Origin: Sulfurirhabdus autotrophica
GTDB taxonomy: Bacteria; Pseudomonadota; Gammaproteobacteria; Burkholderiales; SMCO01
Direction: 5' to 3'
NCBI RefSeq assembly: GCF_004346685.1
Contig: NZ_SMCO01000014.1
Coordinates: forward strand, 26,657-90,656
DNA: 64,000 nucleotides
A program made the translations under genes and the position numbers. Below are positions 49,779-59,741 of this stretch, piece by piece (positions within the stretch are counted from its first letter, which is position 1; the number at the start of each line of letters is the position of its first letter). The notes under the pieces are model-generated. The model made no database searches and was not told the origin of the DNA. It worked only from the letters and a program-made list of their open reading frames with translations.

Positions 49779-50947
49779 CGCACTTAATTCCAGGTAATCA
49801 CATAACCCTGTTGCAAAATGGTGAGGCTTATTTTCCTGCCATCATTTCAGCATTTGAACTAGCTGAGCATGAGATTTATCTGGAAAGTTATATTTTCGAA
49901 GATGATGCAACTGGCCAACGTGTAGCAGAAGCACTAAAGCATGCTGCAAAGCGAGGCGTGAAAACGCATGTGCTGGTAGATGGATTCGGCTCGAAAAATT
50001 TGCCGCAATCCATGATCGACTCCATGAGCGATGCAGGTGTGCGAGTGCTCAAGTTTCGTCCAAAAATATCCCCGTGGACTTTCCGACGTCAGCGATTAAG
50101 GCGTTTGCACCGTAAAATTGTGGTGGTGGATCAGGAAATCGCATTTGTAGGGGGCATTAACATCATTGATGATATGGATACCCCTGGGCATACGCCGCCG
50201 CGTTATGACTATGCAGTAGCTGTGGAGGGACCGTTGGTTGGAATCATTCATGCTGCAGTACGGCATGTCTGGTCACTGGTTTCCTGGACGCATTTACACC
50301 AGGGCTGGTTGCGTGACAGAGGGGTTCCTGTTTCTTCCGTTGCAAAAGGCACGATGCGTGCTGCTTTTCTGGTGAGAGATAATCTCCGGCATCGTCGTGA
50401 TATTGAAGAGGCTTATCTTAGTGCAATTGAAAAGGCGCAAACCGAAATTATTATCGCCAATGCTTATTTTTTGCCGGGTATCAGTTTTCGGCATGCGCTG
50501 ACAGAAGCGGCTGCCCGTGGTGTGCGTGTGATTCTATTGTTGCAGGGCAGGGTGGAATACTTGTTGCTGCATTATGCTTCGCGGGCATTGTATGGCAATT
50601 TTCTGGAAGCAGGGATTGAAATATACGAGTATCACAAGAGCTTTATGCATGCCAAGGTGGCTGTAATCGACGGACATTGGGCCACAGTGGGCTCGTCAAA
50701 CATTGATCCATTCAGTTTACTGCTTTCCCGCGAAGCAAATGTGGTGGTGGAAAATAAAGAATTCGCAGGGGCATTGCGGCAAAATTTGCTGCAGTCTATG
50801 GAAACAGGTTCGCGACCTGTGCTGAAAATAAGCTGGAAGCGGCAATTTATGCTTACTCGGTTGGTGAGTTGGTTAAGCTATGGTCTAGTGCGATTTATGA
50901 TGGGAGTTGCAGGATATGCCCGTGAAAAGAATAACGAAAAAATCTGA
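49775..50947 (+). CDS. clsB: cardiolipin synthase B
   Basis: ClsB makes cardiolipin in the inner membrane. The 390-aa product has two phospholipase D active sites: HRKIVVVDQEIAFVGGINI in the first half and HAKVAVIDGHWATVGSSNID in the second, each with the HxKxxxxD pattern. No long N-terminal membrane helices are present, unlike ClsA, which fits ClsB. The ATG overlaps the EEP gene stop by four bases. It is followed by 259 bases without a gene. Confidence 0.9.
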   Translation: MTHLIPGNHITLLQNGEAYFPAIISAFELAEHEIYLESYIFEDDATGQRVAEALKHAAKRGVKTHVLVDGFGSKNLPQSMIDSMSDAGVRVLKFRPKISPWTFRRQRLRRLHRKIVVVDQEIAFVGGINIIDDMDTPGHTPPRYDYAVAVEGPLVGIIHAAVRHVWSLVSWTHLHQGWLRDRGVPVSSVAKGTMRAAFLVRDNLRHRRDIEEAYLSAIEKAQTEIIIANAYFLPGISFRHALTEAAARGVRVILLLQGRVEYLLLHYASRALYGNFLEAGIEIYEYHKSFMHAKVAVIDGHWATVGSSNIDPFSLLLSREANVVVENKEFAGALRQNLLQSMETGSRPVLKISWKRQFMLTRLVSWLSYGLVRFMMGVAGYAREKNNEKI

Positions 50948-51108
50948 ACAGATTAAAGTGTCATGGGTTTTGTTTTTAAAACCGGGTTGCAGTGGTAAAA
51001 TCAGCCAATCATCATAGAAACCTTAGTTGGATGGGATGGAGTGTGCTCCAGAAATTGTGCAATTCAACCCATAGCGGTCTCACCAACCGGGTAAACCAGG
51101 GAAACATT

Positions 51109-51129
51109 AATAATTCTATTAGAATTATT
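51109..51129 (+). other. A/T-rich hairpin in the clsB-yebC gap
   Basis: AATAATTC (51109-51116) pairs with GAATTATT (51122-51129) around TATTA. It lies in the gap 50948-51206, where no gene or clear promoter was seen. Confidence 0.35.
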
Positions 51130-51206
51130 TAGTTAAATGTTAAGGGCAGCGGTTAACTGAGGTTTCTAGGATCATATTGAGTCAAGTTTGTTGAGCAGAG
51201 GGATTT

Positions 51207-51932
51207 ATGGCAGGTCATAGTAAATGGGCAAATATCAAGCACAAAAAAGAACGTGCCGATGCCAAGCGTGGCAAAATTTTCACGCGCCTGATTAAAGAAA
51301 TTACAGTTTCCGCCAGAATGGGCGGTGGAGATCCTTCAACCAACCCGCGTTTAAGGCTGGCGGTTGAAAAAGCATACGATCAGAATATGCCCAAGGATAA
51401 CGTCGAGCGAGCGATCAAGCGCGGCAGCGGCGATCTGGAAGGGGTGAATTATGAGGAGTTGCGTTACGAAGGTTACGGTATTGGCGGTGCTGCCGTAATG
51501 GTGGATTGTCTGACAGACAATAAAACCCGTACTGTAGCGGATGTGCGTCATGCTTTTACCAAGTACGGGGGTAATTTAGGTACAGATGGTTCCGTCGCAT
51601 TTTTATTCAAGCATTGCGGCCAGATGCTGTTTTCGCCAGAAACTGATGAAGATGCATTAATGGAAGCCGCGCTGGAAGCAGGGGCGGAAGATATCATTAC
51701 CAATGATGATGGCAGTATTGAAGTGATCACCGGCCCTTATGAGCTTTCATCGGTGAAAATGGCTCTGGAAAAAGCTGGATTTAAGCCGGAAATGGCTGAA
51801 GTGACCATGAAACCAAGTGTTGAAAACGAGTTCACCGGCGACGATGCTGTCAAAATGCAAAAGTTGCTTGATGCATTGGAAAGTCTGGACGACGTGCAGG
51901 ATGTGTATACATCCGCCGTTATTGATGAGTAA
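51207..51932 (+). CDS. yebC: YebC/PmpR family protein
   Basis: YebC proteins help ribosomes through proline stretches and were earlier described as transcriptional regulators. The 241-aa product begins [22 protein letters not shown] (cut as [20 protein letters not shown]), has the segment [20 protein letters not shown] and three-domain layout of normal length. It overlaps ruvC by 8 bases and heads the yebC-ruvCAB set, which is conserved in proteobacteria. Confidence 0.93.
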   Translation: MAGHSKWANIKHKKERADAKRGKIFTRLIKEITVSARMGGGDPSTNPRLRLAVEKAYDQNMPKDNVERAIKRGSGDLEGVNYEELRYEGYGIGGAAVMVDCLTDNKTRTVADVRHAFTKYGGNLGTDGSVAFLFKHCGQMLFSPETDEDALMEAALEAGAEDIITNDDGSIEVITGPYELSSVKMALEKAGFKPEMAEVTMKPSVENEFTGDDAVKMQKLLDALESLDDVQDVYTSAVIDE

Positions 51933-52470
51933 TTCAGGGAGCGCCGTCATTCGAATACTCGGGATAGATCCCGGTCTGCGTGTAACAGGATTTGGTGTGA
52001 TTGATAAAACGGGCAACAAGCTCAGCTACGTTGCCAGCGGATGTATCAGAACCGAAGTTGGATTGCTGCCGCTGCGACTTAAAACCATACTCGACGGCCT
52101 GGGTGAAGTAATCGCCACTTATCATCCTGAACATGCAGCAGTAGAAGAAGTGTTTGTAAACGTCAATCCAAAATCCACGTTGCTCTTGGGCCAGGCACGC
52201 GGTGCCGCAATTTGTGCTGCTGTATCCAATCATTTGCTGGTGTCAGAATACACCGCATTGCAAGTAAAGCAGGCTGTAGTGGGCAACGGTCATGCCAAAA
52301 AAGAACAAGTGCAGGAAATGGTCAAGCGCCTGTTAAGCCTTGGTGGAGAACCTCAGGCGGATGCCGCAGATGCACTGGCTTGCGCGATTTGCCACGCCCA
52401 CGGTGGCTTGGGGTTGGGTAAACTGGCCACCCAAGGTTATCGTGTGAAAGGGGGGCGTTTGATTGGTTAA
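51925..52470 (+). CDS. ruvC: Holliday junction resolvase RuvC
   Basis: RuvC cuts Holliday junctions. The 181-aa product has an RNase H fold: [14 protein letters not shown] (first D), [10 protein letters not shown] (E), [13 protein letters not shown] and the final [14 protein letters not shown] (D and H). From ATG 51925 it overlaps the end of yebC by 8 bases. A stop-free extension upstream exists but lies in yebC and has no similarity. Confidence 0.95.
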   Translation: MSNSGSAVIRILGIDPGLRVTGFGVIDKTGNKLSYVASGCIRTEVGLLPLRLKTILDGLGEVIATYHPEHAAVEEVFVNVNPKSTLLLGQARGAAICAAVSNHLLVSEYTALQVKQAVVGNGHAKKEQVQEMVKRLLSLGGEPQADAADALACAICHAHGGLGLGKLATQGYRVKGGRLIG

Positions 52471-52567
52471 TCCAAATAAAATAGTTTGCCCGGAACTTTA
52501 TCTGTATTCTGGCTTTCAAACATCAAATTTTTCTGTGTATCAGTATTGTAATAAGGCGTGTAATTAG

Positions 52568-53149
52568 ATGATAGGCAGAATATCCGGCAAGCTTCTGGAA
52601 AAAAATCCTCCCCAAATCTTGGTCGATGTCAGTGGTGTGGGCTATGAAATCGATGTGCCCATGAGTACCTTTTACAATTTGCCGGTTTTGGGCGCAGAAG
52701 TGGTGTTGCATACGCAATTAATCGTGCGTGAAGATGCGCATCTTTTGTATGGGTTTGGGACAGATGCCGAACGTAAAACATTCCGTCAATTGTTAAAGGT
52801 AAGTGGCGTCGGTGCAAAAATGGCATTGGCAGTATTGAGTGGTTTAAGCGTTAGCGACTTATCACAGGTGGTGGCATCTCAGGACGCAGGCAGACTGACG
52901 AAAGTGCCCGGTGTGGGTAAGAAAACGGCTGAGCGCCTGTTGCTGGAGTTGCGGGATAAGCTGGATATCAGTGTGGCTATGGCTGCTGGTACGGTAGCAG
53001 TTGGTGAGCAAGGAAGTGATGTCCTCAATGCGTTGTTGTCATTAGGTTATAATGAAAAAGAAGCGGTGTGGGCAGTCAAGCAATTGCCTGCAGGTTTGGG
53101 CGTATCAGATGGTATCCGGCAAGCTTTGAAATTCTTGTCGAAAGCATAG
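52568..53149 (+). CDS. ruvA: Holliday junction helicase subunit RuvA
   Basis: RuvA recognises the four-way junction and tethers RuvB. The 193-aa product has an N-terminal OB domain ([20 protein letters not shown]), two helix-hairpin-helix motifs ([13 protein letters not shown] and [18 protein letters not shown]) and a C-terminal domain of about 50 residues that contacts RuvB. Acidic pin residues sit near position 55. It is 97 bases downstream of ruvC. Confidence 0.96.
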   Translation: MIGRISGKLLEKNPPQILVDVSGVGYEIDVPMSTFYNLPVLGAEVVLHTQLIVREDAHLLYGFGTDAERKTFRQLLKVSGVGAKMALAVLSGLSVSDLSQVVASQDAGRLTKVPGVGKKTAERLLLELRDKLDISVAMAAGTVAVGEQGSDVLNALLSLGYNEKEAVWAVKQLPAGLGVSDGIRQALKFLSKA

Positions 53150-53270
53150 CTGTTTATAGCCAATAGTGATTACTTGAAGAAACAGGCATTGATCTGCGTG
53201 CCTGAATATATACAGTCACTGCTTATTTTTCTTACTGGGTGCAAGTTAACAAAATCGCAATTCAAACTTT

Positions 53271-54314
53271 ATGATTGAAACAGACCGCTTAATTACCGCT
53301 GCACCCATATCCCCAAAAGAAGAAGCGCAGGAACGGGCACTACGTCCGAAGCAACTGGACGAATATGTCGGCCAGGAAAAAATTCGCGGCCAGTTGCAGA
53401 TCTTTATCGAGGCCGCCCGCAATCGTAGTGAGTCGTTAGATCATGTCCTGCTTTTCGGCCCGCCAGGGTTGGGTAAAACGACGCTGGCGCACATTATTGC
53501 CAGAGAAATGGGCGTGAATCTACGTCAGACTTCAGGCCCGGTGCTGGAACGAGCAGGAGATCTAGCAGCGCTGCTAACGAACCTGGAACCCAATGACGTA
53601 TTGTTCATCGATGAAATTCATCGCTTAAGCCCCGTTGTAGAAGAGATTTTATATCCTGCACTGGAAGATTTTCAGCTGGATATCATGATTGGTGAAGGGC
53701 CGGCAGCGCGTTCGGTCAAGCTGGATTTGCCACCGTTTACTTTGGTTGGCGCAACCACCCGGGCAGGCATGCTTACCAACCCACTGCGCGACCGGTTTGG
53801 TATTGTGGCAAGACTTGAATTCTATACGCCCGAAGAACTGAAAAAAATTGTGACCCGTTCTGCCGGGTTGCTGAATGTGGAAATTTCTAGCGATGGTTCG
53901 CTGGAAATTGCTCGACGTGCTCGTGGCACGCCGCGCATTGCTAATCGGTTATTGCGCCGGGTGAGGGATTATGCAGAAGTCAAAGCGGATGGAGACGTAA
54001 CCCGTGATGTGGCGGATGCCGCTTTGCTGATGCTGGACGTGGATGTAATCGGTCTCGATGTCATGGACCGAAAACTGCTCCAGACAGTCATTGAAAAATT
54101 CGGGGGTGGCCCTGTCGGCGTTGATAACCTGGCAGCGGCGATTGGCGAAGAGCGAGATACCATCGAAGATGTATTAGAACCGTACCTGATACAGCAAGGT
54201 TATCTGCAACGTACGCCACGGGGGCGCATTGCCACTGCTTCGGCATATCGGCATTTTGGTTTTGCAATACCTGGTGGTCAGGTAGCTGGGGATATGTGGG
54301 ATGAATCCCAGTGA
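53271..54314 (+). CDS. ruvB: Holliday junction helicase subunit RuvB
   Basis: RuvB is the AAA+ motor for branch migration. The 347-aa product has Walker [12 protein letters not shown], Walker [12 protein letters not shown], sensor 1 [19 protein letters not shown] (with the arginine finger) and sensor 2 [15 protein letters not shown]. The C-terminal winged helix has [19 protein letters not shown]. It is separated from ruvA by 121 bases, so it may have its own promoter, though none was clear. Confidence 0.97.
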   Translation: MIETDRLITAAPISPKEEAQERALRPKQLDEYVGQEKIRGQLQIFIEAARNRSESLDHVLLFGPPGLGKTTLAHIIAREMGVNLRQTSGPVLERAGDLAALLTNLEPNDVLFIDEIHRLSPVVEEILYPALEDFQLDIMIGEGPAARSVKLDLPPFTLVGATTRAGMLTNPLRDRFGIVARLEFYTPEELKKIVTRSAGLLNVEISSDGSLEIARRARGTPRIANRLLRRVRDYAEVKADGDVTRDVADAALLMLDVDVIGLDVMDRKLLQTVIEKFGGGPVGVDNLAAAIGEERDTIEDVLEPYLIQQGYLQRTPRGRIATASAYRHFGFAIPGGQVAGDMWDESQ

Positions 54315-54416
54315 AAAATAAGCGATGCAGCTGTAAAAAAGGTGACATCCAAACCTGCTATGCTTATTTGGCAAAGGGTTTGTTATTTGCATGAAAGTCG
54401 TGAGTGGCAGCCAGAA

Positions 54417-54824
54417 TTGAACCCGAAACTATTTACCTGGACAGTCAGGGTGTATTACGAAGATACCGACTCAGGCGGGGTGGTTTATTATGCCAATTAC
54501 CTTAAGTTCATGGAGCGGGCCCGGACGGAATGGTTGCGTGCAGCAGGCTTTGATCAATCTGTGTTGTTGAATGAACATCGTGTCATTTTTGTTGTGCGCT
54601 CGGTTGCGATAGAATATATCAAACCAGCGATATTTGATGATGCGCTGGCTGTCACTGTTCATCCCACACATATTGGCCGTAGCCAGATAGTTTTTCAGCA
54701 AACGGTGGAACGGGGGGATGTTCTTACAAAAGCAGAAGTGAAAATCGTCTGTGTCAACGGCGATACATTCAAACCTGTTAAAATCCCTGAAACAATCAGA
54801 CAAAAATTAGGGAATGAAAATTGA
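54417..54824 (+). CDS. ybgC: acyl-CoA thioesterase YbgC (Tol-Pal associated)
   Basis: YbgC is a hot-dog fold thioesterase linked to the Tol-Pal system and phospholipid metabolism. The active-site region reads VYYEDTDSGGVVYYANYLKF (D of YEDTD, and YANY), then RARTEWLRAAGF. Starting at TTG 54417 gives 135 aa and aligns MNPKLFTWTVRVYYEDTD with E. coli MNTTLFRWPVRVYYEDTD, so it is chosen. Upstream in-frame starts (GTG 54342, ATG 54360) exist and would add up to 25 residues of no known likeness. tolQ overlaps the stop by 4 bases. Confidence 0.88.
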   Translation: MNPKLFTWTVRVYYEDTDSGGVVYYANYLKFMERARTEWLRAAGFDQSVLLNEHRVIFVVRSVAIEYIKPAIFDDALAVTVHPTHIGRSQIVFQQTVERGDVLTKAEVKIVCVNGDTFKPVKIPETIRQKLGNEN

Positions 54825-55507
54825 ATATCGGTGTATCGCAAGACTTGTCTTTTATTAGCCTGATTTCCAATGCCAGTATATTAGTGCAATTAGTGCTGTT
54901 GCTCTTGTTGCTGGGGTCACTTGTTTCGTGGTGGTATATTTTTCTCAAGATGTTCGCCATCAAACAGGCAGTCAAACAGTCAGAGGTTTTTGAGCGCGAA
55001 TTCTGGAGTGGTTCAGATCTGAATTCGTTGTACCAGCGAGCGAATGCCGGCCATGGGGAGGAAGGCAGCATGGAACGCATCTTTGAAGCGGGCTTCCGTG
55101 AATTCTCCAAGCTTAAACGTCAGTCAGGCATGGATATCAATGCCGTGATGGATGGTACGCGCCGCGCCATGCGTGCAACGTATCATCGTGAAATGGATCA
55201 GCTTGAGTCCCATCTTTCATTTCTGGCAACCGTAGGTTCTGTCAGCCCCTATGTCGGTCTTTTCGGAACGGTGTGGGGCATCATGAATGCCTTCCGCGGG
55301 CTATCCAATATGGTGCAGGCAACATTGGCCCATGTGGCTCCCGGTATTGCCGAAGCGCTGATTGCTACTGCAATGGGCTTGTTTGCCGCTATCCCTGCTG
55401 TAGTGGCATATAACAGATTTACCCATGACGTAGATCGGCTGGCTGTCCGTTTTGAAAGCTTCATGGAAGAGTTCTCCAACATCCTGCAGCGTCAGGCCAG
55501 TACATGA
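54821..55507 (+). CDS. tolQ: Tol-Pal system protein TolQ
   Basis: TolQ, with TolR, is the ion-driven stator of the Tol motor in the inner membrane, homologous to ExbB and MotA. The 228-aa product has helix 1 at about residues 16-40 and helices 2-3 at about 135-195, with VGSVSPYVGLFGTVWGIMNAF and IAEALIATAMGLFAAIPAVV. The start is TTG at 54821 (TTGA overlap with the ybgC stop), MNIGVSQDLSFI. It overlaps tolR by 4 bases. Confidence 0.95.
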   Translation: MNIGVSQDLSFISLISNASILVQLVLLLLLLGSLVSWWYIFLKMFAIKQAVKQSEVFEREFWSGSDLNSLYQRANAGHGEEGSMERIFEAGFREFSKLKRQSGMDINAVMDGTRRAMRATYHREMDQLESHLSFLATVGSVSPYVGLFGTVWGIMNAFRGLSNMVQATLAHVAPGIAEALIATAMGLFAAIPAVVAYNRFTHDVDRLAVRFESFMEEFSNILQRQAST

Positions 55508-55923
55508 GCGCTCGTCGTCCGCGCAAGCAGATGAACCAGATAAACGTCGTACCCTATATCGACGTGATGCTGGTATTGCTGATTATTTTTATGATTACTG
55601 CGCCGTTGGTGAATCCTGGGCAAATAGAGTTGCCTCAAGTCGCTCAATCGCTTACACCACCAGTTGCACCCTTGGAAGTGGAAATCAGGGCAAACAAAAA
55701 ACTTTTTTTGCGTGACAGAGAAAAATCCAGTAAAGAAATTGAAGTAAGTCATGATGATCTGGTGAATGCCGTGAAGGAAAAACAAGTACAAAATCCGGAA
55801 CAGCCAGTGGTTATATCAGCAGACAAGAGTGTTCGTTATGAAGAAGTGTTGAATGTGATGGATATATTGCAGCAAAATCAGGTTAAAAAAGTGGGCTTGT
55901 TGGCAAAGCCACGCGGGAATTAA
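55504..55923 (+). CDS. tolR: Tol-Pal system protein TolR
   Basis: TolR is the partner of TolQ, with one membrane helix (about residues 16-38). The helix carries D20 in NVVPYIDVMLVLLIIFMI, the proton-path aspartate (D23 in E. coli), and a periplasmic domain follows (PGQIELPQVA and onward to 139 aa). The ATG overlaps the tolQ stop by four bases. Length and spacing are as in other proteobacteria. Confidence 0.95.
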   Translation: MSARRPRKQMNQINVVPYIDVMLVLLIIFMITAPLVNPGQIELPQVAQSLTPPVAPLEVEIRANKKLFLRDREKSSKEIEVSHDDLVNAVKEKQVQNPEQPVVISADKSVRYEEVLNVMDILQQNQVKKVGLLAKPRGN

Positions 55924-55935
55924 TGGAGCAGTTAG

Positions 55936-56760
55936 ATGTGGGGGCGTGAAGAACCAGGGAAGCGACTCGCCGGATTTTTGGCTGTGTTTGTGCATCTGCT
56001 GTTTTTTGGATTGCTGATTTTTGGTGTGAATTGGCATAGCAAGCAACCAGAAGCCATGTCCGCAGACTTATGGAGTGCATTACCTCCTGCACAAAAACCA
56101 GTAAAAGAACTGGTGGCCAAGCCTAAACCCGTTGAACCGACGCCGCCAAAAGAAACACCAAAACCACCACCTGAAGCTGAAGTGGTACACAAACCAAAGC
56201 CGGAACCAAAAGTTGAGCCCAAGCCACCTGTCGTCAAACCGGATATTGCGCTCAAGGAAAAAGAGAAAAAACGCCTGAAAGAAGAAAAGCAGAAGGAAGA
56301 GGAACTAAAACAGAAACAAGAAGAACTAAAGCAAAAGCAGGAAGCGCAAAAGCGCAAGCAAGAACAGGAAAAGCTGAAAAAACAACAGTTGCAGGAGCAA
56401 CAAGCTGCAAAAGAAGCTGAAGCGCAGCTGCAAAGGGAACAGGCAGCTGCTAATCAGGCTGCCCAGGCAGCTTCACAATCGAAAGTAAATGATTTTAAAA
56501 ATAGAATACAGTCTAAAATAAAACGTTTTATTATTTTGCCATCCGACATGCAGGGGAACCCTCAGGCGGAATTTGATGTCATTTTGCTGCCAAGTGGCGA
56601 TGTATTAAGTGTAAAACTAACACGCAGTAGTGGAAATGCTGTGTATGACAGTGCGGTGGAACGTGCAATTTATAAAGCGCAACCCTTGCCGTTGCCACCT
56701 GAACCGTCATTGTTCAGTAAATTTCGTGAGCTGCATTTGCAATTCCGGCCTAATGAATAG
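55936..56760 (+). CDS. tolA: Tol-Pal system protein TolA
   Basis: TolA spans the periplasm and transmits the TolQR force to TolB and Pal. The 274-aa product has a cytoplasmic N-terminus and one helix (about residues 11-32). A proline/lysine-rich stretch (about 50-105) and a long K/E/Q/A-rich coiled coil (about 110-185) precede the C-terminal domain (from SKVNDFKNRIQSKIKRFIIL). The C-terminal domain is about 85 residues, short but typical of betaproteobacteria. The central repeat region is low-complexity by nature and would vary between strains. Confidence 0.93.
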   Translation: MWGREEPGKRLAGFLAVFVHLLFFGLLIFGVNWHSKQPEAMSADLWSALPPAQKPVKELVAKPKPVEPTPPKETPKPPPEAEVVHKPKPEPKVEPKPPVVKPDIALKEKEKKRLKEEKQKEEELKQKQEELKQKQEAQKRKQEQEKLKKQQLQEQQAAKEAEAQLQREQAAANQAAQAASQSKVNDFKNRIQSKIKRFIILPSDMQGNPQAEFDVILLPSGDVLSVKLTRSSGNAVYDSAVERAIYKAQPLPLPPEPSLFSKFRELHLQFRPNE

Positions 56761-56776
56761 AACAGGTAAATCTTAA

Positions 56777-58069
56777 ATGGTGCATATGAAAAAATTACTC
56801 TCTGGCTGCATAAGCTTGTGTTTGATGTTGGTAACTTTGGTGCACACCGCACAGGCAGGGCTGACTATTGATATTACAGGCGGTGCAGCCACCCAGTTAC
56901 CTATTGCTATCGTGCCTTTTGCTGGAGAAGTTGGCCTGCCACAAAATCTGACAGAAGTGATTGGTGCAGATTTACAACGCAGTGGTCAGTTCAAATTAGT
57001 CAGTCCGGCCGGAATCGTGCCGCAACCTCATGAACCAGCTGAAATAAATTACCCTGCCTGGCGCGGACGTGGTGCCGATGCAATCGTCATTGGCAGCGTG
57101 TCGCGCACGCCAGATGGTCGAATGGAAATCCGGTTCCGTTTGCTGGATGCCGCTAAGCAAGAACAACTGGCAGGTTTCAGTTATATTGTTGCAACGTCGC
57201 AACTGCGTTCCACCGCACATAAAATAGCCGATGTGATCTATCAGAAATTAACGGGTGACCAAGGCGTATTCAGTACCCGCATAGCTTATGTTGTAAAGCA
57301 TAGTGGCCGTTATGAACTTCAGGTTTCTGATGCAGATGGTTACGGGGCGCAAACCATCGTCAATTCAAAAGAATCCATTATTTCTCCTGCGTGGTCGCCA
57401 GATGGCAGTCGGCTGGCGTATGTTTCTTTTGAAAAGAAAAAACCTGTGGTGTATGTTCAGTCGTTATTAAGCGGTGGTCGCAACATCGTCGCGAATTTTA
57501 AAGGGAGCAACAGTGCCCCTTCCTGGTCTCCGGATGGCAGGAAACTAGCCATTGTTCTGACACGTGATGGCAATTCCCAGTTATACTTGATCAATGCAGA
57601 TGGTAGCGGATTGGCGCGCTGGAGTGTGAGTTCCGGTATTGATACAGAGCCAGACTGGTCTGCGGATGGGAAATGGATTATCTTTACCTCTGACCGTGGA
57701 GGCAGCCCTCAGGTTTACCGAATGCCAGCAAATGGCGGGGATGCCAGACGACTCACATTTGAAGGTAATTACAATGTTTCTCCGCAGTTTAGTCCTGATG
57801 GTAAATCGTTTGCGTTTATCCAGCGCAATTCAGGACGTTTCAATGTGGCAGTGCAGGATTTAGAAACAAACCAGGTGCAGGTTTTAACTGACAGCGCCCT
57901 GGATGAATCACCCAGTTTCGCACCCAATGGCAAAATGATCCTTTATGCTACCCAAGTAGGTGGGCGCGGAATACTCGCTGCGGTTTCGAGTGACGGTAGA
58001 ACAAAGCAGCGGCTCTCTGTGCAGTCTGGTGATATTCGTGAGCCTGCTTGGGGCCCTTTCGTTAAGTAA
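56777..58069 (+). CDS. tolB: Tol-Pal system protein TolB
   Basis: TolB is a periplasmic protein that binds Pal and TolA. The 430-aa product has a signal peptide (MKKLLSGCISLCLMLVTLVH, cut near AQA-GLT), an N-terminal domain and a six-bladed propeller with PD40 repeats. Examples are SPAWSPDGSRLAYVSFE, APSWSPDGRKLAIV, EPDWSADGKWIIFTSD, SPQFSPDGKSFAFIQ and SPSFAPNGKMILYATQ. ATG 56777 has AGGT upstream; a second ATG at 56786 is the natural start of the MKK signal. pal follows by 26 bases. Confidence 0.96.
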   Translation: MVHMKKLLSGCISLCLMLVTLVHTAQAGLTIDITGGAATQLPIAIVPFAGEVGLPQNLTEVIGADLQRSGQFKLVSPAGIVPQPHEPAEINYPAWRGRGADAIVIGSVSRTPDGRMEIRFRLLDAAKQEQLAGFSYIVATSQLRSTAHKIADVIYQKLTGDQGVFSTRIAYVVKHSGRYELQVSDADGYGAQTIVNSKESIISPAWSPDGSRLAYVSFEKKKPVVYVQSLLSGGRNIVANFKGSNSAPSWSPDGRKLAIVLTRDGNSQLYLINADGSGLARWSVSSGIDTEPDWSADGKWIIFTSDRGGSPQVYRMPANGGDARRLTFEGNYNVSPQFSPDGKSFAFIQRNSGRFNVAVQDLETNQVQVLTDSALDESPSFAPNGKMILYATQVGGRGILAAVSSDGRTKQRLSVQSGDIREPAWGPFVK

Positions 58070-58095
58070 TCAATAAATCAAACAGGAGAATTTCA

Positions 58096-58614
58096 ATGAA
58101 CAAATTATTGTTAAGTGCGTTACTGGTCAGTTTATTGTCTGCTTGTGCAAGTACTGGCACACCAGATCAGAAAGCAGCTGTAGAAGATAAAAGCATGGGG
58201 CAGAAAACCACTGCCGGTGCTGGTACTAGTGGCACTCAGCAGCAGGGAATGGCAGTTAATCCATTGACCGATCCTAATAATATTTTGTCCAAGCGCAGTG
58301 TTTATTTCGACTACGACAGTTCATCCGTCAACAATGAATACAAGCCAATGATTGAAGCGCATGCCAAGTATCTTAACCAGAATGGCAATACCAAAGTAAC
58401 CGTTCAAGGGAATACCGACGAGCGCGGTAGCCGTGAATACAATATTGCACTGGGTCAGCGTCGTGCAGAAAGCGTCAAGAAAGTCATGAACGTATTGGGC
58501 GTATCTGATAAGCAGATTGAAACAGTCAGCTTTGGTGAAGAAAAAGCGACAGGCCATGATGAAGGTGGCTGGAAGAATGATCGTCGTGCAGATATCGTTT
58601 ATCAAGGCGAGTAA
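58096..58614 (+). CDS. pal: peptidoglycan-associated lipoprotein Pal
   Basis: Pal is an outer-membrane lipoprotein that holds the membrane to the cell wall. The 172-aa product has a lipobox LLSAC with C17 as the lipidated cysteine, a low-complexity linker to about residue 60 and an OmpA-like domain. The domain has VYFDYDSSSVNNEYKPMIE and the peptidoglycan-binding GNTDERGSREYNIALGQRRA with its D and R. AACAGGAGAAT precedes the ATG. Confidence 0.96.
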   Translation: MNKLLLSALLVSLLSACASTGTPDQKAAVEDKSMGQKTTAGAGTSGTQQQGMAVNPLTDPNNILSKRSVYFDYDSSSVNNEYKPMIEAHAKYLNQNGNTKVTVQGNTDERGSREYNIALGQRRAESVKKVMNVLGVSDKQIETVSFGEEKATGHDEGGWKNDRRADIVYQGE

Positions 58615-58737
58615 TCTTTCGTTCGACTGGTCACACTGAAATGATTTAATCCAATCCGGCATGCAGTTTTTTTGGGTTTGATCATTTGGTGCGCCAGTAG
58701 ATAGTAGTACGCAACGTTTTTCTGGAATGGGGTAGCT

Positions 58738-58797
58738 ATGTCAAGTTGCTTCTGTTCCCTGCACCACAAGGGACGCAACGGCGTCCCAATTAATTGA
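58738..58797 (+). other. short ORF and hairpin in the pal-cpoB spacer
   Basis: A 19-codon frame (ATG 58738 to TGA 58797) follows GGGGTAGCT. Inside it GGGACGC (58770-58776) and GCGTCCC (58781-58787) form a 7-bp stem with a 4-nt loop just before cpoB. A leader-peptide role is possible but the reading frame is short and has no known product. Confidence 0.25.
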
Positions 58798-58809
58798 CGG
58801 ATCTTGAAG

Positions 58810-59601
58810 ATGATACGTAAATACGCACTGATATTAGCTGTCGTTCTCAGCGGAACTGGCATGGCACATGCCGGATTGTTTTCTGATGATGAAGCCCATA
58901 GAAAAATAGTTGACCTGCAGCAACAAGTAAAAACGCTGGAGACACGTCTGGCTACGCTGGAAGGTGTTGTTCAGAACCAGGGCCTGGTTGAACTATTGTC
59001 TCAAGTGGAAACACTGAAGGGCGACATGGCTAAAATGCGTGGCCAGCTTGAGGTGCAGACCCATGATCTGGAAAGTGTGCAAAAACGTCAGAAAGATTTC
59101 TATGTGGATCTGGATACCCGCTTGCGACACCTGGAAAGCGCTGGACCGACTGCGCCTGTTGCTGGAGTTGCTGGAAGTGCATTAGGTAAAACAGGTACAG
59201 CAGCCCCGGCAGTGGTGGCTGACCCGGCTGCAGAGGCCAAAACCTATGAAGCAGCATGGGGCATGTTCAAAGTGGGAAATTATCAGGGGGCTATTACCGG
59301 CTTCCAAGGTTTCCTGAAATCCTATTCCAATAGTAATCTGGCTTCCAGCGCCCAATACTGGATTGGTAATTCGTATTTTGCTTTGGGTGATTTCAAGTCG
59401 GCAATCGCTGCTCAGCAAAAGCTGATCAAACTCTATCCAGACAGCCAAAAAGTGCCGGATGCCATGCTGAATCTGGCCAGTTGCCATCAAGGGTTAGGCG
59501 ATAACGGCGCAGCAAGAAAAACGCTGGAAGATCTGGTTGCAAAGTTTCCTTTAAGCAGCGCCGCAGATTTGGCACAAAAAAGGCTTGGCAATCTCAGGTA
59601 A
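58810..59601 (+). CDS. cpoB: cell division coordinator CpoB (YbgF)
   Basis: CpoB couples outer-membrane constriction by Tol-Pal with peptidoglycan synthesis by PBP1B. The 263-aa periplasmic product has a signal peptide (MIRKYALILAVVLSGTGMAH, cut AHA-GLF), a coiled-coil region (about residues 35-105) and a TPR-type domain. The TPR domain has YEAAWGMFKVGNYQGAITGF and YWIGNSYFALGDFKSAI. ATG 58810 follows GGATCTTGAAG; a TTG two codons before is in frame but less likely. It ends the tol-pal cluster. Confidence 0.93.
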   Translation: MIRKYALILAVVLSGTGMAHAGLFSDDEAHRKIVDLQQQVKTLETRLATLEGVVQNQGLVELLSQVETLKGDMAKMRGQLEVQTHDLESVQKRQKDFYVDLDTRLRHLESAGPTAPVAGVAGSALGKTGTAAPAVVADPAAEAKTYEAAWGMFKVGNYQGAITGFQGFLKSYSNSNLASSAQYWIGNSYFALGDFKSAIAAQQKLIKLYPDSQKVPDAMLNLASCHQGLGDNGAARKTLEDLVAKFPLSSAADLAQKRLGNLR

Positions 59602-59741
59602 AATGCACTGGCTTTCAGCGCATGCTGGGGCCACTTTCTCGGTGCCGTTCAAGTTGGCATTGTTGTGGTGGAATTGTCCTCATCATTTAAGCCTTCTAGT
59701 GTTTTGAAAGCTACCTTCATAATTCAATTGCCGGATCCAGC

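Noticed and set aside
59602..59741. preQ1 riboswitch before queE
   Set aside because: I looked for the short C-rich stem and A-rich tail of preQ1 aptamers and found none; covariance search would be needed to be sure.
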